Positions 35,070 to 43,590 of a DNA stretch of 64,000 nucleotides are shown one piece after another. Each line of letters starts with the position of its first letter. Positions within the stretch are counted from its first letter, which is position 1. The stretch is taken from contig DATNQN010000029.1 of the NCBI GenBank assembly GCA_036703985.1, forward strand, positions 1 through 64,000, in the 5' to 3' direction. The translations under genes and the position numbers were made by a program. Under the pieces are notes generated by a model that saw nothing but the letters and a program-made list of their open reading frames with translations, did no database searches and had not been told where the DNA came from. The DNA is from Leptolyngbyaceae cyanobacterium. Its GTDB lineage: Bacteria > Cyanobacteriota > Cyanobacteriia > Cyanobacteriales > Aerosakkonemataceae.

Positions 35070-35094
35070 AGACAACTCCCTGAAATTTCATACT

Positions 35095-35243
35095 TGTAGG
35101 GTGCGTTAGCGAAGCGCGTAACGCACCTTAAATAAGGCAAATGGTGGGTTACGGAACGGTTCGTTAATTATTAGTTGAAAGCCTCAAATTTATTGCCATA
35201 CCTAACCCACCCTACGATTTACGTTAGCGAAGCGCGTAACGCA
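35095..35243. repeat. Compound palindromic repeat (GGTGCGTTA...TAACGCACC)
   Basis: GGTGCGTTA (35100-35108) pairs with TAACGCACC (35119-35127). A second unit with GTGGGTTA and TAACCCAC encloses the middle, and a third GCGTTA...TAACGC hairpin lies at 35223-35242. Related units occur at 58392-58418 and 60102-60124. A dispersed non-coding repeat of the type common in filamentous cyanobacteria. Confidence 0.75.
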
Positions 35244-35256
35244 CCAAACGTTATGA

Positions 35257-35904
35257 TTAATTATCAGCACGTTGTCCAATTACGGCATAAAAAGGATCGC
35301 TACCAGCACCCATCCATTGCAGAAAACTGGGAAGAGTAGGCGCGTTAATAATTACTTCTGGCTGGTTAAAACCTGCGACAGATTCAAAATAACTTCTGAC
35401 CAGTTCGATGCGGCTGAGTTCGGAACCTTCTCGCCAAGCAGTAATGGCTTTTTGATAAAACATTCGATTGGAAAAACTGATAATAGCAATCCCACCTGGT
35501 TTTAGGATGCGATGAATTTCTGAAAAAATGGCATCGGGATATTGCAGATATTGAATGGAAACGCAATTTAGTACGGCGTCAAAATCGCGATCGGGTAAAG
35601 GTAACTTGGGATTTTTATTCAAATCTTGAACAAAATAACGAGCGAAGCGGGGATTTCTCACCAACTCTTCTTCGTTCAAGCCGTGTCCTTCCACATGAGC
35701 GAATTCTATTTCTTCTGGTAGATGAGAAACCCAACTGCTCATCATATCGAAAATGCGCGTATTCGGCTGGAGTCGTTGGCGATATAAATCGGTTAATTGT
35801 TGAATGAACTTGTCATCTACATGAGTCACGAAACGGGGAAATGAATAAAATTGCGTATCGTCCGTTTCGTCTAATTTCGTTCGTTCATGGGGTCGCAGAA
35901 TCAT
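35257..35904 (-). CDS. Class I SAM-dependent methyltransferase
   Basis: A 215-residue protein. A Rossmann methyltransferase core is visible: TRIFDMMSSWVSHLP as motif I (without the usual GxGxG), FDAVLNCVSIQYL as the motif with acidic start, and IHRILKPGGIAIISFSNRM as the post-motif loop. It resembles methyltransferase type 11 proteins; the substrate is unknown. The frame opens with TTG at 35910, but ATG at 35904 is preferred. Single gene on this strand. Confidence 0.82.
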   Translation of the reverse strand: MILRPHERTKLDETDDTQFYSFPRFVTHVDDKFIQQLTDLYRQRLQPNTRIFDMMSSWVSHLPEEIEFAHVEGHGLNEEELVRNPRFARYFVQDLNKNPKLPLPDRDFDAVLNCVSIQYLQYPDAIFSEIHRILKPGGIAIISFSNRMFYQKAITAWREGSELSRIELVRSYFESVAGFNQPEVIINAPTLPSFLQWMGAGSDPFYAVIGQRADN

Positions 35905-35945
35905 GAGCAAAAAATTAGGAAATTTTCAGATTTATCTTGATATTA

Positions 35946-36404
35946 CTAAATTCCAAACCAACCACCAGTATCGCCACCTGCCCAACCGCCCCCACGGGCA
36001 GTTGGAAATGTTTGATTGCAAAGGTCTTTGAACTCTTGAGCGGCACTGATATCTTTATTTTCATAACCTTTGGGATGAAATATCCGCCCAATGTATCGCC
36101 CCTGCAATCGGATTTGACCCATTACATAAATTCCACCACCAACAGAATAAATACTTCCTTCTTCATTACGAGAATAACAAGCTACGTAACCACCATCTCG
36201 TCCCATGTATTTATTAACGGTGGGCAAAATTTTCTCTGTATATCCAGGCGCGGGCCAGTTCACAGCACCTTGGTCACTCACATATACCCTAAAGTCTTCT
36301 GGTAAAAAATAACCTTTCATTTGAGATAGTACAGCTTGATAAGAGTAGGAAAGTAAGAATATCGCAATTGTAGCAGTCACCCACCAATTTTTAGTAAATT
36401 TCAT
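35946..36404 (-). CDS. Small exported or membrane-anchored protein of unknown function
   Basis: A 152-residue protein. Residues 7-28 (WWVTATIAIFLLSYSYQAVLS) form a signal peptide or anchor. The rest is predicted beta-rich, with two cysteines (VACYSR and DLCNQTF), and ends in a Gly/Trp-rich tail (GGGWAGGDTGGWFGI). No family recognised. It lies 68 bases downstream of the GT87-like gene and may be in the same unit. Confidence 0.65.
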   Translation of the reverse strand: MKFTKNWWVTATIAIFLLSYSYQAVLSQMKGYFLPEDFRVYVSDQGAVNWPAPGYTEKILPTVNKYMGRDGGYVACYSRNEEGSIYSVGGGIYVMGQIRLQGRYIGRIFHPKGYENKDISAAQEFKDLCNQTFPTARGGGWAGGDTGGWFGI

Positions 36405-36472
36405 TTTTTGGTCTCAATTTTTTTTCATAAATCTATCTTATACTTTGCAATGCTGTAAATTGCGATCGCAAT

Positions 36473-37750
36473 TTATTCCATTAAGGTAATTCGATCGGGT
36501 TTAGCAGCTTGCCATCTAGCCACCAACAAAACCGACATTAATAGTATTCCACCAAAAAAGTAATGAGAAATTAAAATTTTTGAATACAGCAATTTAACTA
36601 GAGGGTTATCTATCTTGATGAGGATGACTGGTAGGGATACCAATCCAGCACTTATCAATACTAACTTCGACCAAATTTGCCCTGAAAAAATGGGTATTTG
36701 ATTAGTCAAATAAAGCACTATAGGTAACAATAAGTATAAATAGTAGTGCGTCCAAGAAATGGGGCTGACGACTACACCCAGACAGATAAAAATGCAAAAT
36801 TCTAAATTTTCTATTGGATAATTATTTGGTTGTTTGGAACGCCATAAAACGAAAAGCGTGCTTCCAAATAATAATGAAAATAATAAATATCGTATTACTT
36901 TAAAATTTACACCCATTTGTAATAATTCCCAATTTTTTAATTCGGCATCACCAAACAAACGGGCTAAGAAACCATCGACTGACTGAACGTTAAAAGCAGC
37001 GATTGATTTCCCAGTAAAAGCTAAAATACATTTTTGATACCAAACTATATGTAAATCTAGACCAAATACAAGGATAGATGTGCCAACAATTGCGAATAAT
37101 GCGCCAACAAATCCCATCAAAACTCGCCAACGTCCTCGCAGGGTAAAATATCCGGCTAACAGGAAGAGGGGTATTTTGATTAAAGCTGCGATCGCAAGTA
37201 AAACTCCTACCCAAATTTCTCGCTTATCCCGCATACAAAAAACCGCAGAAATGAGCAATAAAAGTACGAAATGGGTAGAATTTCCCTGTTTGAGGCTGTA
37301 ATGTAAAGGCCCATTAATTAAAATTAATCCCCAAATCGCTAGCTTTTGCCATCCAGCAGCTTTGGTAAGTTTAACTAATAGATGGCCAGACCACCAAATC
37401 GCTAGCAAACCTAGTAAAGTAAAGATAATTTGGGCAGCTAATTTGTTTAAAAATGAAATAGGAATGAAAAATAAGGCAAAAATGGGAATATTGACAAATC
37501 CCAAACCTCTACCCCATTCATATAAATTGGCTGGATTTTCTAGAATGAGTCTACCTGCTGGATAATATGATTTATTAAAATCACCGCAAAAATTAGAATA
37601 AGAGACAGCGAAAGAAAATATTGCCATTACTAAGGCTGGTAAACCATAAGTTATCCATAAGTTTGTATCTTGCTTTTTAGATGATAAAATTTTAGTATTT
37701 AAACCGACTGTTAGTAAAATTAAAACTGCATAGATGAGGTAAACTAGCAT
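36473..37750 (-). CDS. GT87-like (DUF2029) polytopic glycosyltransferase
   Basis: A 425-residue protein with about ten membrane helices. It fits the GT-C fold family 87 seen in mannosyl- and other polyprenol-sugar transferases: an early acidic loop (FCGDFNKSYYPAGRLIL), a central LHYSLKQGNSTHFVLLLL and ALIKIPLFLLAGYF, and a PISWTHYYLYLLLP segment. Such enzymes add sugars from lipid carriers on the outer side of the membrane. It diverges from the two paralogous membrane proteins to the right, suggesting a shared surface-glycan task, which is inference. Confidence 0.75.
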   Translation of the reverse strand: MLVYLIYAVLILLTVGLNTKILSSKKQDTNLWITYGLPALVMAIFSFAVSYSNFCGDFNKSYYPAGRLILENPANLYEWGRGLGFVNIPIFALFFIPISFLNKLAAQIIFTLLGLLAIWWSGHLLVKLTKAAGWQKLAIWGLILINGPLHYSLKQGNSTHFVLLLLISAVFCMRDKREIWVGVLLAIAALIKIPLFLLAGYFTLRGRWRVLMGFVGALFAIVGTSILVFGLDLHIVWYQKCILAFTGKSIAAFNVQSVDGFLARLFGDAELKNWELLQMGVNFKVIRYLLFSLLFGSTLFVLWRSKQPNNYPIENLEFCIFICLGVVVSPISWTHYYLYLLLPIVLYLTNQIPIFSGQIWSKLVLISAGLVSLPVILIKIDNPLVKLLYSKILISHYFFGGILLMSVLLVARWQAAKPDRITLME

Positions 37751-37814
37751 ATAAATTAATTGAAGTTAAATTCTCAGCGTGCCAATTTTCAATGATACCG
37801 CTACTTACCCAGTT

Positions 37815-39584
37815 ATGACGATCGATCGCCTGCACAAATTTTTCACTGCTCCTGTTGCTAAAGATGATAAACTGAAAATTATCTTTTGGTTAACTTTGAG
37901 CTTAATTTTCGCCGCCATTTATGGATTTCAGGTTCTTCAAAAAGCTTTCATCAGTGAATATGTAGTTCAAGATGATGCACGACAGTTCGTATTTTGGATG
38001 CAGCGTTTCATTGATGGGGAATTGTTAGCTAACGATTTGATGGCTGATTATTATCAATCGATTACGCCACCTGGATTTGCGGCTTTTTACTGGGTATTTG
38101 CAAAGTTAGGCATCGCACCTCTGTTACTAAGTAAACTGCTGCCAATCATACTAGGACTTGTGACCAGCGTCTATGTTTTTGGCGTATCAATGGAAATTTT
38201 TCCAGTACCAAGTGCAGCTTTTTTGGGTACGTTGTTGCTAAATCATAGTATTTGGCTGAGAAATGATGTTTCATCTGCTACGCCAAAAGCGTTTGCATAT
38301 CCTTTATTTGCTGCATTTTTGTACTATTTGTTGCGACGTTCGTGGATGGGGAGTTTAATTGCGATCGCATTAAGTGGTTTATTTTTTGCGCCAATAGCTT
38401 TCATTTCTTTGGGTGTGTTGTGTTTGCGGCTATTGAAATGGGAGAAGGGACGGGTAAGTTTTTCTCGCGATCGCAAAGATTATATCCTCTGTATAGCGGG
38501 ATTGGCAGTAGGTTTTTTCTCCATGCTGCCTTATGCGATCGCATCTGGTAAATATGGCCCTTTAATTACGATTAGTGCAGCTAAATCGACACCAGAATTT
38601 ATGGCAGGTGCGAGAGTTAGCTTTTTCTACAATAATAATCCTTTGCAATATTGGTTTGCTGGGCCGGAAACTGGGGTTTTTCCTTATGTTGGGCCTGCTC
38701 AAATTTATCTTGGCATATTATTACCAATTTTATTATTATTTTTCCAGCGCTTTCCTTTAGCTAGTCAAGTAAAAAGTAACATCAAAGTTTTAACAGAAAC
38801 AGTATTAGCATCCTTTGGGATGTTTTTCTTGGCACATTTTTTGATGTTCAAACTTTATGGCCCTAGTAGATATACTCAGCATAGCTTGCGGATCGTATTA
38901 GCGATCGCAACTGCCATATTGTTTATCCTCATACTTGATGCTGTCTTTCGATTAAGCATCCATAAAATTTCTGCCATTAACTTGCCAGAAGGGATAATCA
39001 AAAAAACATTTCTGCTTTTACCTTTAGGATTTAGCTGTCTAATTTTCTTGGCTTTAGTACTTTATCCTTGGTCTTTAAAACATTTTCCCAGACCCGGTTA
39101 TGTAGTTGGCGAAGTTCCTCAATTATATGAGTTTTTGCAGCAACAACCGAAAGATAGCTTAATCGCTTCTTTATCATTAGAAGCTAATAACTTACCGACG
39201 TTTGCTCAAAGGCCAATTTTAATAGCAAGAGAGTATTCTTTACCTTTTCATACTAAATATAATATTCCAATTCGCGAGAGAGCGATCGATCTAATTAGCG
39301 CTCAATATAGTCCGGAGATTCAACAAGTTCAACAGTTTATTGCTAAGTATGGCGTAGACTTTTGGTTATTGGATGAAACAGCTTTTACTTCAGATTATTT
39401 TGATACTATTGATAGTGCTAATCGGCGTTGGATGGAGTTATATCAGCCAGCAACTAAACAAGCCAGATCTAATTTAGAAAATGGTCAAGTTCCGGCTTTG
39501 GCAAAGTTAGTAGATAGTTGTACTGTTTGGCGAGGGGGTAAGTTGGTAATGATGGAAGCTGAGTGTATTTTAAACCGCAGATGA
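37815..39584 (+). CDS. Polytopic membrane protein, GT-C-like, first of a tandem pair
   Basis: A 589-residue protein with about ten membrane helices, an N-terminal cytoplasmic helix and a C-terminal soluble domain of about 170 residues. A conserved acidic loop VQDDARQFVFWMQRF lies after the first helix, where GT-C glycosyltransferases have catalytic Asp residues. It is clearly a paralogue of the next gene over its whole length (KLLPI-LG--T-VY-FGVSMEI; YGVDFWL near the end). The frame opens at GTG 37779, but ATG 37815 aligns with the paralogue's start. No exact family recognised; sugar transfer is a guess. Confidence 0.7.
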   Translation: MTIDRLHKFFTAPVAKDDKLKIIFWLTLSLIFAAIYGFQVLQKAFISEYVVQDDARQFVFWMQRFIDGELLANDLMADYYQSITPPGFAAFYWVFAKLGIAPLLLSKLLPIILGLVTSVYVFGVSMEIFPVPSAAFLGTLLLNHSIWLRNDVSSATPKAFAYPLFAAFLYYLLRRSWMGSLIAIALSGLFFAPIAFISLGVLCLRLLKWEKGRVSFSRDRKDYILCIAGLAVGFFSMLPYAIASGKYGPLITISAAKSTPEFMAGARVSFFYNNNPLQYWFAGPETGVFPYVGPAQIYLGILLPILLLFFQRFPLASQVKSNIKVLTETVLASFGMFFLAHFLMFKLYGPSRYTQHSLRIVLAIATAILFILILDAVFRLSIHKISAINLPEGIIKKTFLLLPLGFSCLIFLALVLYPWSLKHFPRPGYVVGEVPQLYEFLQQQPKDSLIASLSLEANNLPTFAQRPILIAREYSLPFHTKYNIPIRERAIDLISAQYSPEIQQVQQFIAKYGVDFWLLDETAFTSDYFDTIDSANRRWMELYQPATKQARSNLENGQVPALAKLVDSCTVWRGGKLVMMEAECILNRR

Positions 39585-39641
39585 AGACAGATAGACGCAG
39601 ATATAGGCGCAGCCTTCCCGCAGGGTACGCAGATGAATAAA
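39580..39641. repeat. Direct repeat of GCAGAT words
   Basis: GCAGATGA, GCAGATA, GCAGCC, GCAGGG, GCAGATGA in close spacing between the two paralogous genes. Similar GCAGATGA-type words form the hairpin at 46327-46373. Non-coding. Confidence 0.5.
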
Positions 39642-39669
39642 TTGTTATGGAATCGGTGATTTAGTTTTT

Positions 39670-41391
39670 ATGATGGTAAAAGTAATTTATCAATTTTTAA
39701 TATCTCCGCTGACTAAACCTTCTAAAGGACAATTTGTTTTATGGCTGTCTCTCAGTCTCGCTTTTGCTATATTTTATGCAATTTTGGGAATGCAGAAAGG
39801 TTTTAGTAGCGAGTACATGGTGCAGGATGATGCGCGACAGTATGTGTTTTGGATGCAGCGATTTAGCGATTCTGAATTATTACCAAATGATTTAATTGCT
39901 GATTATTACAAATCAGTAACTCCTTTGGGATATGGCACTATTTACTATCTAATGGCAAAGGTTGGTGTTACTCCGTTACTATTAAGCAAACTTTTGCCAA
40001 TGGTATTGGGGATAATCACTACTGTTTACGCTTTTGGCGTATCTATGGAAATTTTACCTCTACCATTAACGGCTTTTCTTTCCACGTTGCTATTAAATCA
40101 AAGTCTCTGGTTTAAAGATGATTTAGTTTCTGCTACACCTAGAGCATTTTTATATCCAATATTTACCGCTTTTATATATTATTTATTGCGCCGTTCTTGG
40201 TTGCCTTGTTTGGTAACTATCGTACTGCAAGGTTTATTTTATCCTTTAGTTGTATTAGTTTCACTTACTATATTATTTCTGCGTTTGTGGACTTGGGAAA
40301 ATGGTTTACCTAATTTATCTAAAGACAGACAATATCAGATATTTTGCGTTCTGGCATTTGGATTAGCTTTTGTATCGGTATTGCCATCAGCACTTTCATC
40401 AGCTAAATATGGCCCAACCATTGCTGGCAGCGTAGCGAAAACTTTACCGGAATTTTCACCTAAAGGAAGAGCAAAGTTTTTTCATAAAGACTTTTTTCTC
40501 TATTGGATAAATGGTAAAGATAGCAGTTTACTACCTTGGTTGAAAGTGCAGGCAATTTTAGTAGGATTTGCATTGCCGATTTTAATGGCATTTAAATCGC
40601 GCTTTCCATTAATTAACGAATTCAAAAACAGCAAGATTTTACTTGAGGCTTTGTTAGCGTCGGTGATGATGTTTTTGATTTCTCATGCACTGCTGTTTAA
40701 ATTGTATTGTCCGAGTCGTTATACAGAACACACTTTGCGAATTGTGTTGGCGATCGCAGGCGGTTTAGCCTTTACTATTATGCTGGATGCCGTTTTGCGA
40801 TCGCATATCGCCACCGAATCAACTAAGCTATCTTGGAAACTATGGCTAGCAGGCGTAGTAGCCGTAGCATTGCTTATCTATCCCAACCTAGTGAAAGAAT
40901 TTCCCAGAACAGCATATAAAATCGGTGCATTACCATCACTTTACCAATTTTTTGAAGCTCAACCCAAAAATATTGTAATTGCATCTCTCGAAGGAGAAGC
41001 CAATCTACTCCCCACTTTCAGCAAGCGATCGATTTTAGTAGGTTCCGAATATGCTTTGCCTTATCATACAAAATATTACGACCAAATCCGTCAGCGAGCA
41101 ACTGACTTAATTAATGCTCAATACAGTACTCAAATAAGTGAAGTAAAAAACTTTATTCAAAAATACGGCGTAGACTTTTGGTTGATTAATCAGTCGGCTT
41201 TTACCCCAGAACATATTGCCAAAAACTCTTGGATAGTGCAGTATCAACCTGCTGCTAACGAAGCAATCAATAGGCTACAGCAAGGCAATTTACCCGCGAT
41301 TTTTCAAGTTATGCAAAAATGTTCGGTTTGGCAAGAACAGGGTTTATTTGTTTTGGATACTCAATGTATTACTAAAAGTTTAAATAAGTAG
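39670..41391 (+). CDS. Polytopic membrane protein, GT-C-like, second of a tandem pair
   Basis: A 573-residue paralogue of the preceding protein with the same helix pattern, the same acidic loop (VQDDARQYVFWMQRF) and the same C-terminal soluble domain (VGSEYALPYHTKY, KYGVDFWLINQSAF). The two differ widely in the middle loops, so the duplication is old or the copies have specialised. They are 85 bases apart and likely co-transcribed. Function unknown; a role in transferring sugars to surface polymers is possible because of the divergent GT87-like gene. Confidence 0.7.
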   Translation: MMVKVIYQFLISPLTKPSKGQFVLWLSLSLAFAIFYAILGMQKGFSSEYMVQDDARQYVFWMQRFSDSELLPNDLIADYYKSVTPLGYGTIYYLMAKVGVTPLLLSKLLPMVLGIITTVYAFGVSMEILPLPLTAFLSTLLLNQSLWFKDDLVSATPRAFLYPIFTAFIYYLLRRSWLPCLVTIVLQGLFYPLVVLVSLTILFLRLWTWENGLPNLSKDRQYQIFCVLAFGLAFVSVLPSALSSAKYGPTIAGSVAKTLPEFSPKGRAKFFHKDFFLYWINGKDSSLLPWLKVQAILVGFALPILMAFKSRFPLINEFKNSKILLEALLASVMMFLISHALLFKLYCPSRYTEHTLRIVLAIAGGLAFTIMLDAVLRSHIATESTKLSWKLWLAGVVAVALLIYPNLVKEFPRTAYKIGALPSLYQFFEAQPKNIVIASLEGEANLLPTFSKRSILVGSEYALPYHTKYYDQIRQRATDLINAQYSTQISEVKNFIQKYGVDFWLINQSAFTPEHIAKNSWIVQYQPAANEAINRLQQGNLPAIFQVMQKCSVWQEQGLFVLDTQCITKSLNK

Positions 41392-41463
41392 TAAATCAAG
41401 CATAAAAATGTAAAGACGTTTTATATAGAATGGCACTAAGTTAAGTGGTGAAGCAAAGTCTTT

Positions 41464-41537
41464 GTAGGGGCGAAGCATTCGGACAGAAAATCTAGGCTTT
41501 GAACCGATAATTTGTCGCCCGAATGCTTCGCCCCTAC
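41464..41537. repeat. Perfect 19-base inverted repeat, MITE-like
   Basis: Arms 41464-41482 and 41519-41537 are exact reverse complements (GTAGGGGCGAAGCATTCGG), with 36 bases between. It fits a known style of cyanobacterial intergenic palindrome. No protein is encoded. Confidence 0.8.
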
Positions 41538-41619
41538 CCTTAATTCCAGCCTCCTTTTTGGACTAAACTTAGTGACATTAATTTTATCTAACGTCTCTAC
41601 CGTAAAAAGTGCTTCCATC

Positions 41620-42390
41620 TTAGGTGGATTGAGAATTTATTTCTAACAAAATATCATCAATCCTTTTCGCTTTTTGAAACTCATTTTGTTTGAGATATAA
41701 TTCTTTCGCTTTTTTCAAAGCATCCACAGCTTCTGATTGCTTTCCTTGTTGGAATAAAGCCAAACCCATATTAGTTAAAGCATCAGCATAACCAGCATTA
41801 ATTTCTAATGCTTGCTGCCATTCAGTAATCGCTTCTTGCAATTGACCTTGCTTAGCTAAAGCAACTCCCAATGAATTTCGAGCCAAAGCGTGTCTAGAAT
41901 TAATTTCAATTGCTCGGCGGTATTGCTGAATAGCTTCATTTACTTTTCCTTGACGATCGAGAATAATTCCTAACTTATAGTAGGGCGTTGCTTCTTTCGG
42001 ATGGGAAGTCGTTAATTGCCTGAATACGGACTCGGCAATAGCGACATTTCCTTGATTATAAATTTGATTGGCAAAGTTAACTATTTGTTCGTATCCAGAC
42101 ATTACTGGGTTACATTTTTTCTTGTCTTTACCTTCCTCGGTAACACATCGGATTAGTTCATTTCCCTTGACTTCAAAATCACCTAATTCTTCGGCATTTG
42201 GTTGATTATTTCTGGTTGGTCGATTATTTCTCGGTGGCAATAAGTCGCCTGATGATGGTGCGCCAACTTCTAGTTGAGCAAAGCTAGGTTGAGGTAATAA
42301 AGAAATCGATATTCCGCTAGTTAGAATACCCGTAGCGATCCAAGTTAAAGGTTGAGAGAGCGTAAAATTCATGTTGCTTTTAGTTTTCAT
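41620..42390 (-). CDS. Exported tetratricopeptide-repeat protein
   Basis: A 256-residue protein. Residues about 14-38 are a signal peptide ending SFAQ. A Pro/Asn-rich linker follows, then one disulfide-ready pair (IRCVTEE, KKCNPVM). Residues about 110-250 hold four TPR units (PYYKLGIILDRQGKVNEAIQQ; ARNSLGVALAKQGQLQEAITE; ALTNMGLALFQQGKQSEAVDA), which bind partner proteins. The start could be ATG 42390 or the ATG 18 bases on. Probably a periplasmic scaffold; partner unknown. Confidence 0.82.
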   Translation of the reverse strand: MKTKSNMNFTLSQPLTWIATGILTSGISISLLPQPSFAQLEVGAPSSGDLLPPRNNRPTRNNQPNAEELGDFEVKGNELIRCVTEEGKDKKKCNPVMSGYEQIVNFANQIYNQGNVAIAESVFRQLTTSHPKEATPYYKLGIILDRQGKVNEAIQQYRRAIEINSRHALARNSLGVALAKQGQLQEAITEWQQALEINAGYADALTNMGLALFQQGKQSEAVDALKKAKELYLKQNEFQKAKRIDDILLEINSQST

Positions 42391-42543
42391 ACCCTTGACG
42401 CTTGACCTCTTAAAAAGAGCATAGGTTCCAGTTTAGAATAAAAAAATGAAAAATTTCATTTATGCAAATAATTGAGTAAATGATAAGTATGATTTATCTA
42501 TCTTCGAGAGTAAATTGCCTACCAGTGAACTAAGTATCTCAAA

Positions 42544-43407
42544 TCAAGGATTGCAGTATTGACATTGGGATGGGTCAGCAGTTTCTCGTCCATCGGGGAA
42601 AAGTTTTTCTTCAGCGTAACTGCATTTTTTACATTGATAAGTCACTGCTAAAGTTAAGTGCGTCGGTAAATAGCATAGTTCACACGGTAATCCTTTTTTC
42701 CTATCCGTAACATCAAATCCAGGACAACCGCATTTAGGACAAGGTTGCTGGATTTTTTTAATTAAATCGAGAGTAGCTTTCTCGATATTTTTCATGCGAG
42801 TTGGATTGTACATCGCACGCATATCTGTTTCTAAATGTACTTTGCCATTCGGAGATTTTTTTAAGCTAGATTCTACCGCATCTATTAAAGATTGTTTGGT
42901 CGCAATCCCTTTAATAATTTCTCCTTTGCCTTCCACAGCATCCCCAACGATCGCAACTAAAGCGTGTTCGGGAAAACCAGCTTTTTCAGCAAATTGAAAA
43001 GCTTCTTTCAGATTGCTAACCTGTTGATGACTGTGGTTGGTATCGGTAGAAATAGATTGACCGATAATTTCTATCTCGTTAACTTTATCTAATAAAATAA
43101 CGATTTCTCGGTTAGCGGAAAGATAGGGAATTAACGGATGAGGGCCAAAAGAACCTTCGCTGGCAAAAGCAAGGGTTTCTCCAGTTAATTCTAAGGCTTT
43201 TTCTGCTTTCAATCGGGCAGCTTCAATTTGCGTACCAGTGCGCTTGACTTCTCTAGTAAACGTGCCAAAAACATCCGTGTTTAAATCTGGTGGCACAACA
43301 ACATTAATTTCTAATTCTTTTTCTACAAGAGGAGCAATAACTTGTTCCTTTTTGTGCATGGTGGCAATAACGCCAGTGCGATTTCTAAATGAGTTCGCTT
43401 GCTGCAT
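42544..43407 (-). CDS. DUF6671-family protein with C-terminal zinc ribbon
   Basis: A 287-residue protein of unknown function. The N-terminal part matches the DUF6671 pattern (NRTGVIATMHKKEQVIAPL, DVFGTFTREVKRTGTQIEAA, ASEGSFGPHPLIPYL). The C-terminus has four CxxC-type pairs (CPKCGCPG, CELCYLP, CKKCSYAE, CQYCNP), enough for two zinc sites. No signal peptide. The frame opens at GTG 43425, but ATG 43407 agrees with the family start. Divergent from the S9 peptidase. Confidence 0.75.
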   Translation of the reverse strand: MQQANSFRNRTGVIATMHKKEQVIAPLVEKELEINVVVPPDLNTDVFGTFTREVKRTGTQIEAARLKAEKALELTGETLAFASEGSFGPHPLIPYLSANREIVILLDKVNEIEIIGQSISTDTNHSHQQVSNLKEAFQFAEKAGFPEHALVAIVGDAVEGKGEIIKGIATKQSLIDAVESSLKKSPNGKVHLETDMRAMYNPTRMKNIEKATLDLIKKIQQPCPKCGCPGFDVTDRKKGLPCELCYLPTHLTLAVTYQCKKCSYAEEKLFPDGRETADPSQCQYCNP

Positions 43408-43590
43408 ATATTCAAACAAAACCACGTTTAAAGATTATCATAATTTTGATGAGCGAGTATGGTAATCAAGTTTTGCTCAATATAACAAAAAGCAAGGGAT
43501 GCTTTTTACTTCAATCGGTTCACCGTATAGGATGATTTGCTATTTTCTCTAACAAAGTAACAATAGAATAGTCAGGTATACGAGGAAACT

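Noticed and set aside
41436-41618. 60-codon ORF
   Set aside because: It is made by the MITE-like inverted repeat at 41464-41537 and is not a gene.
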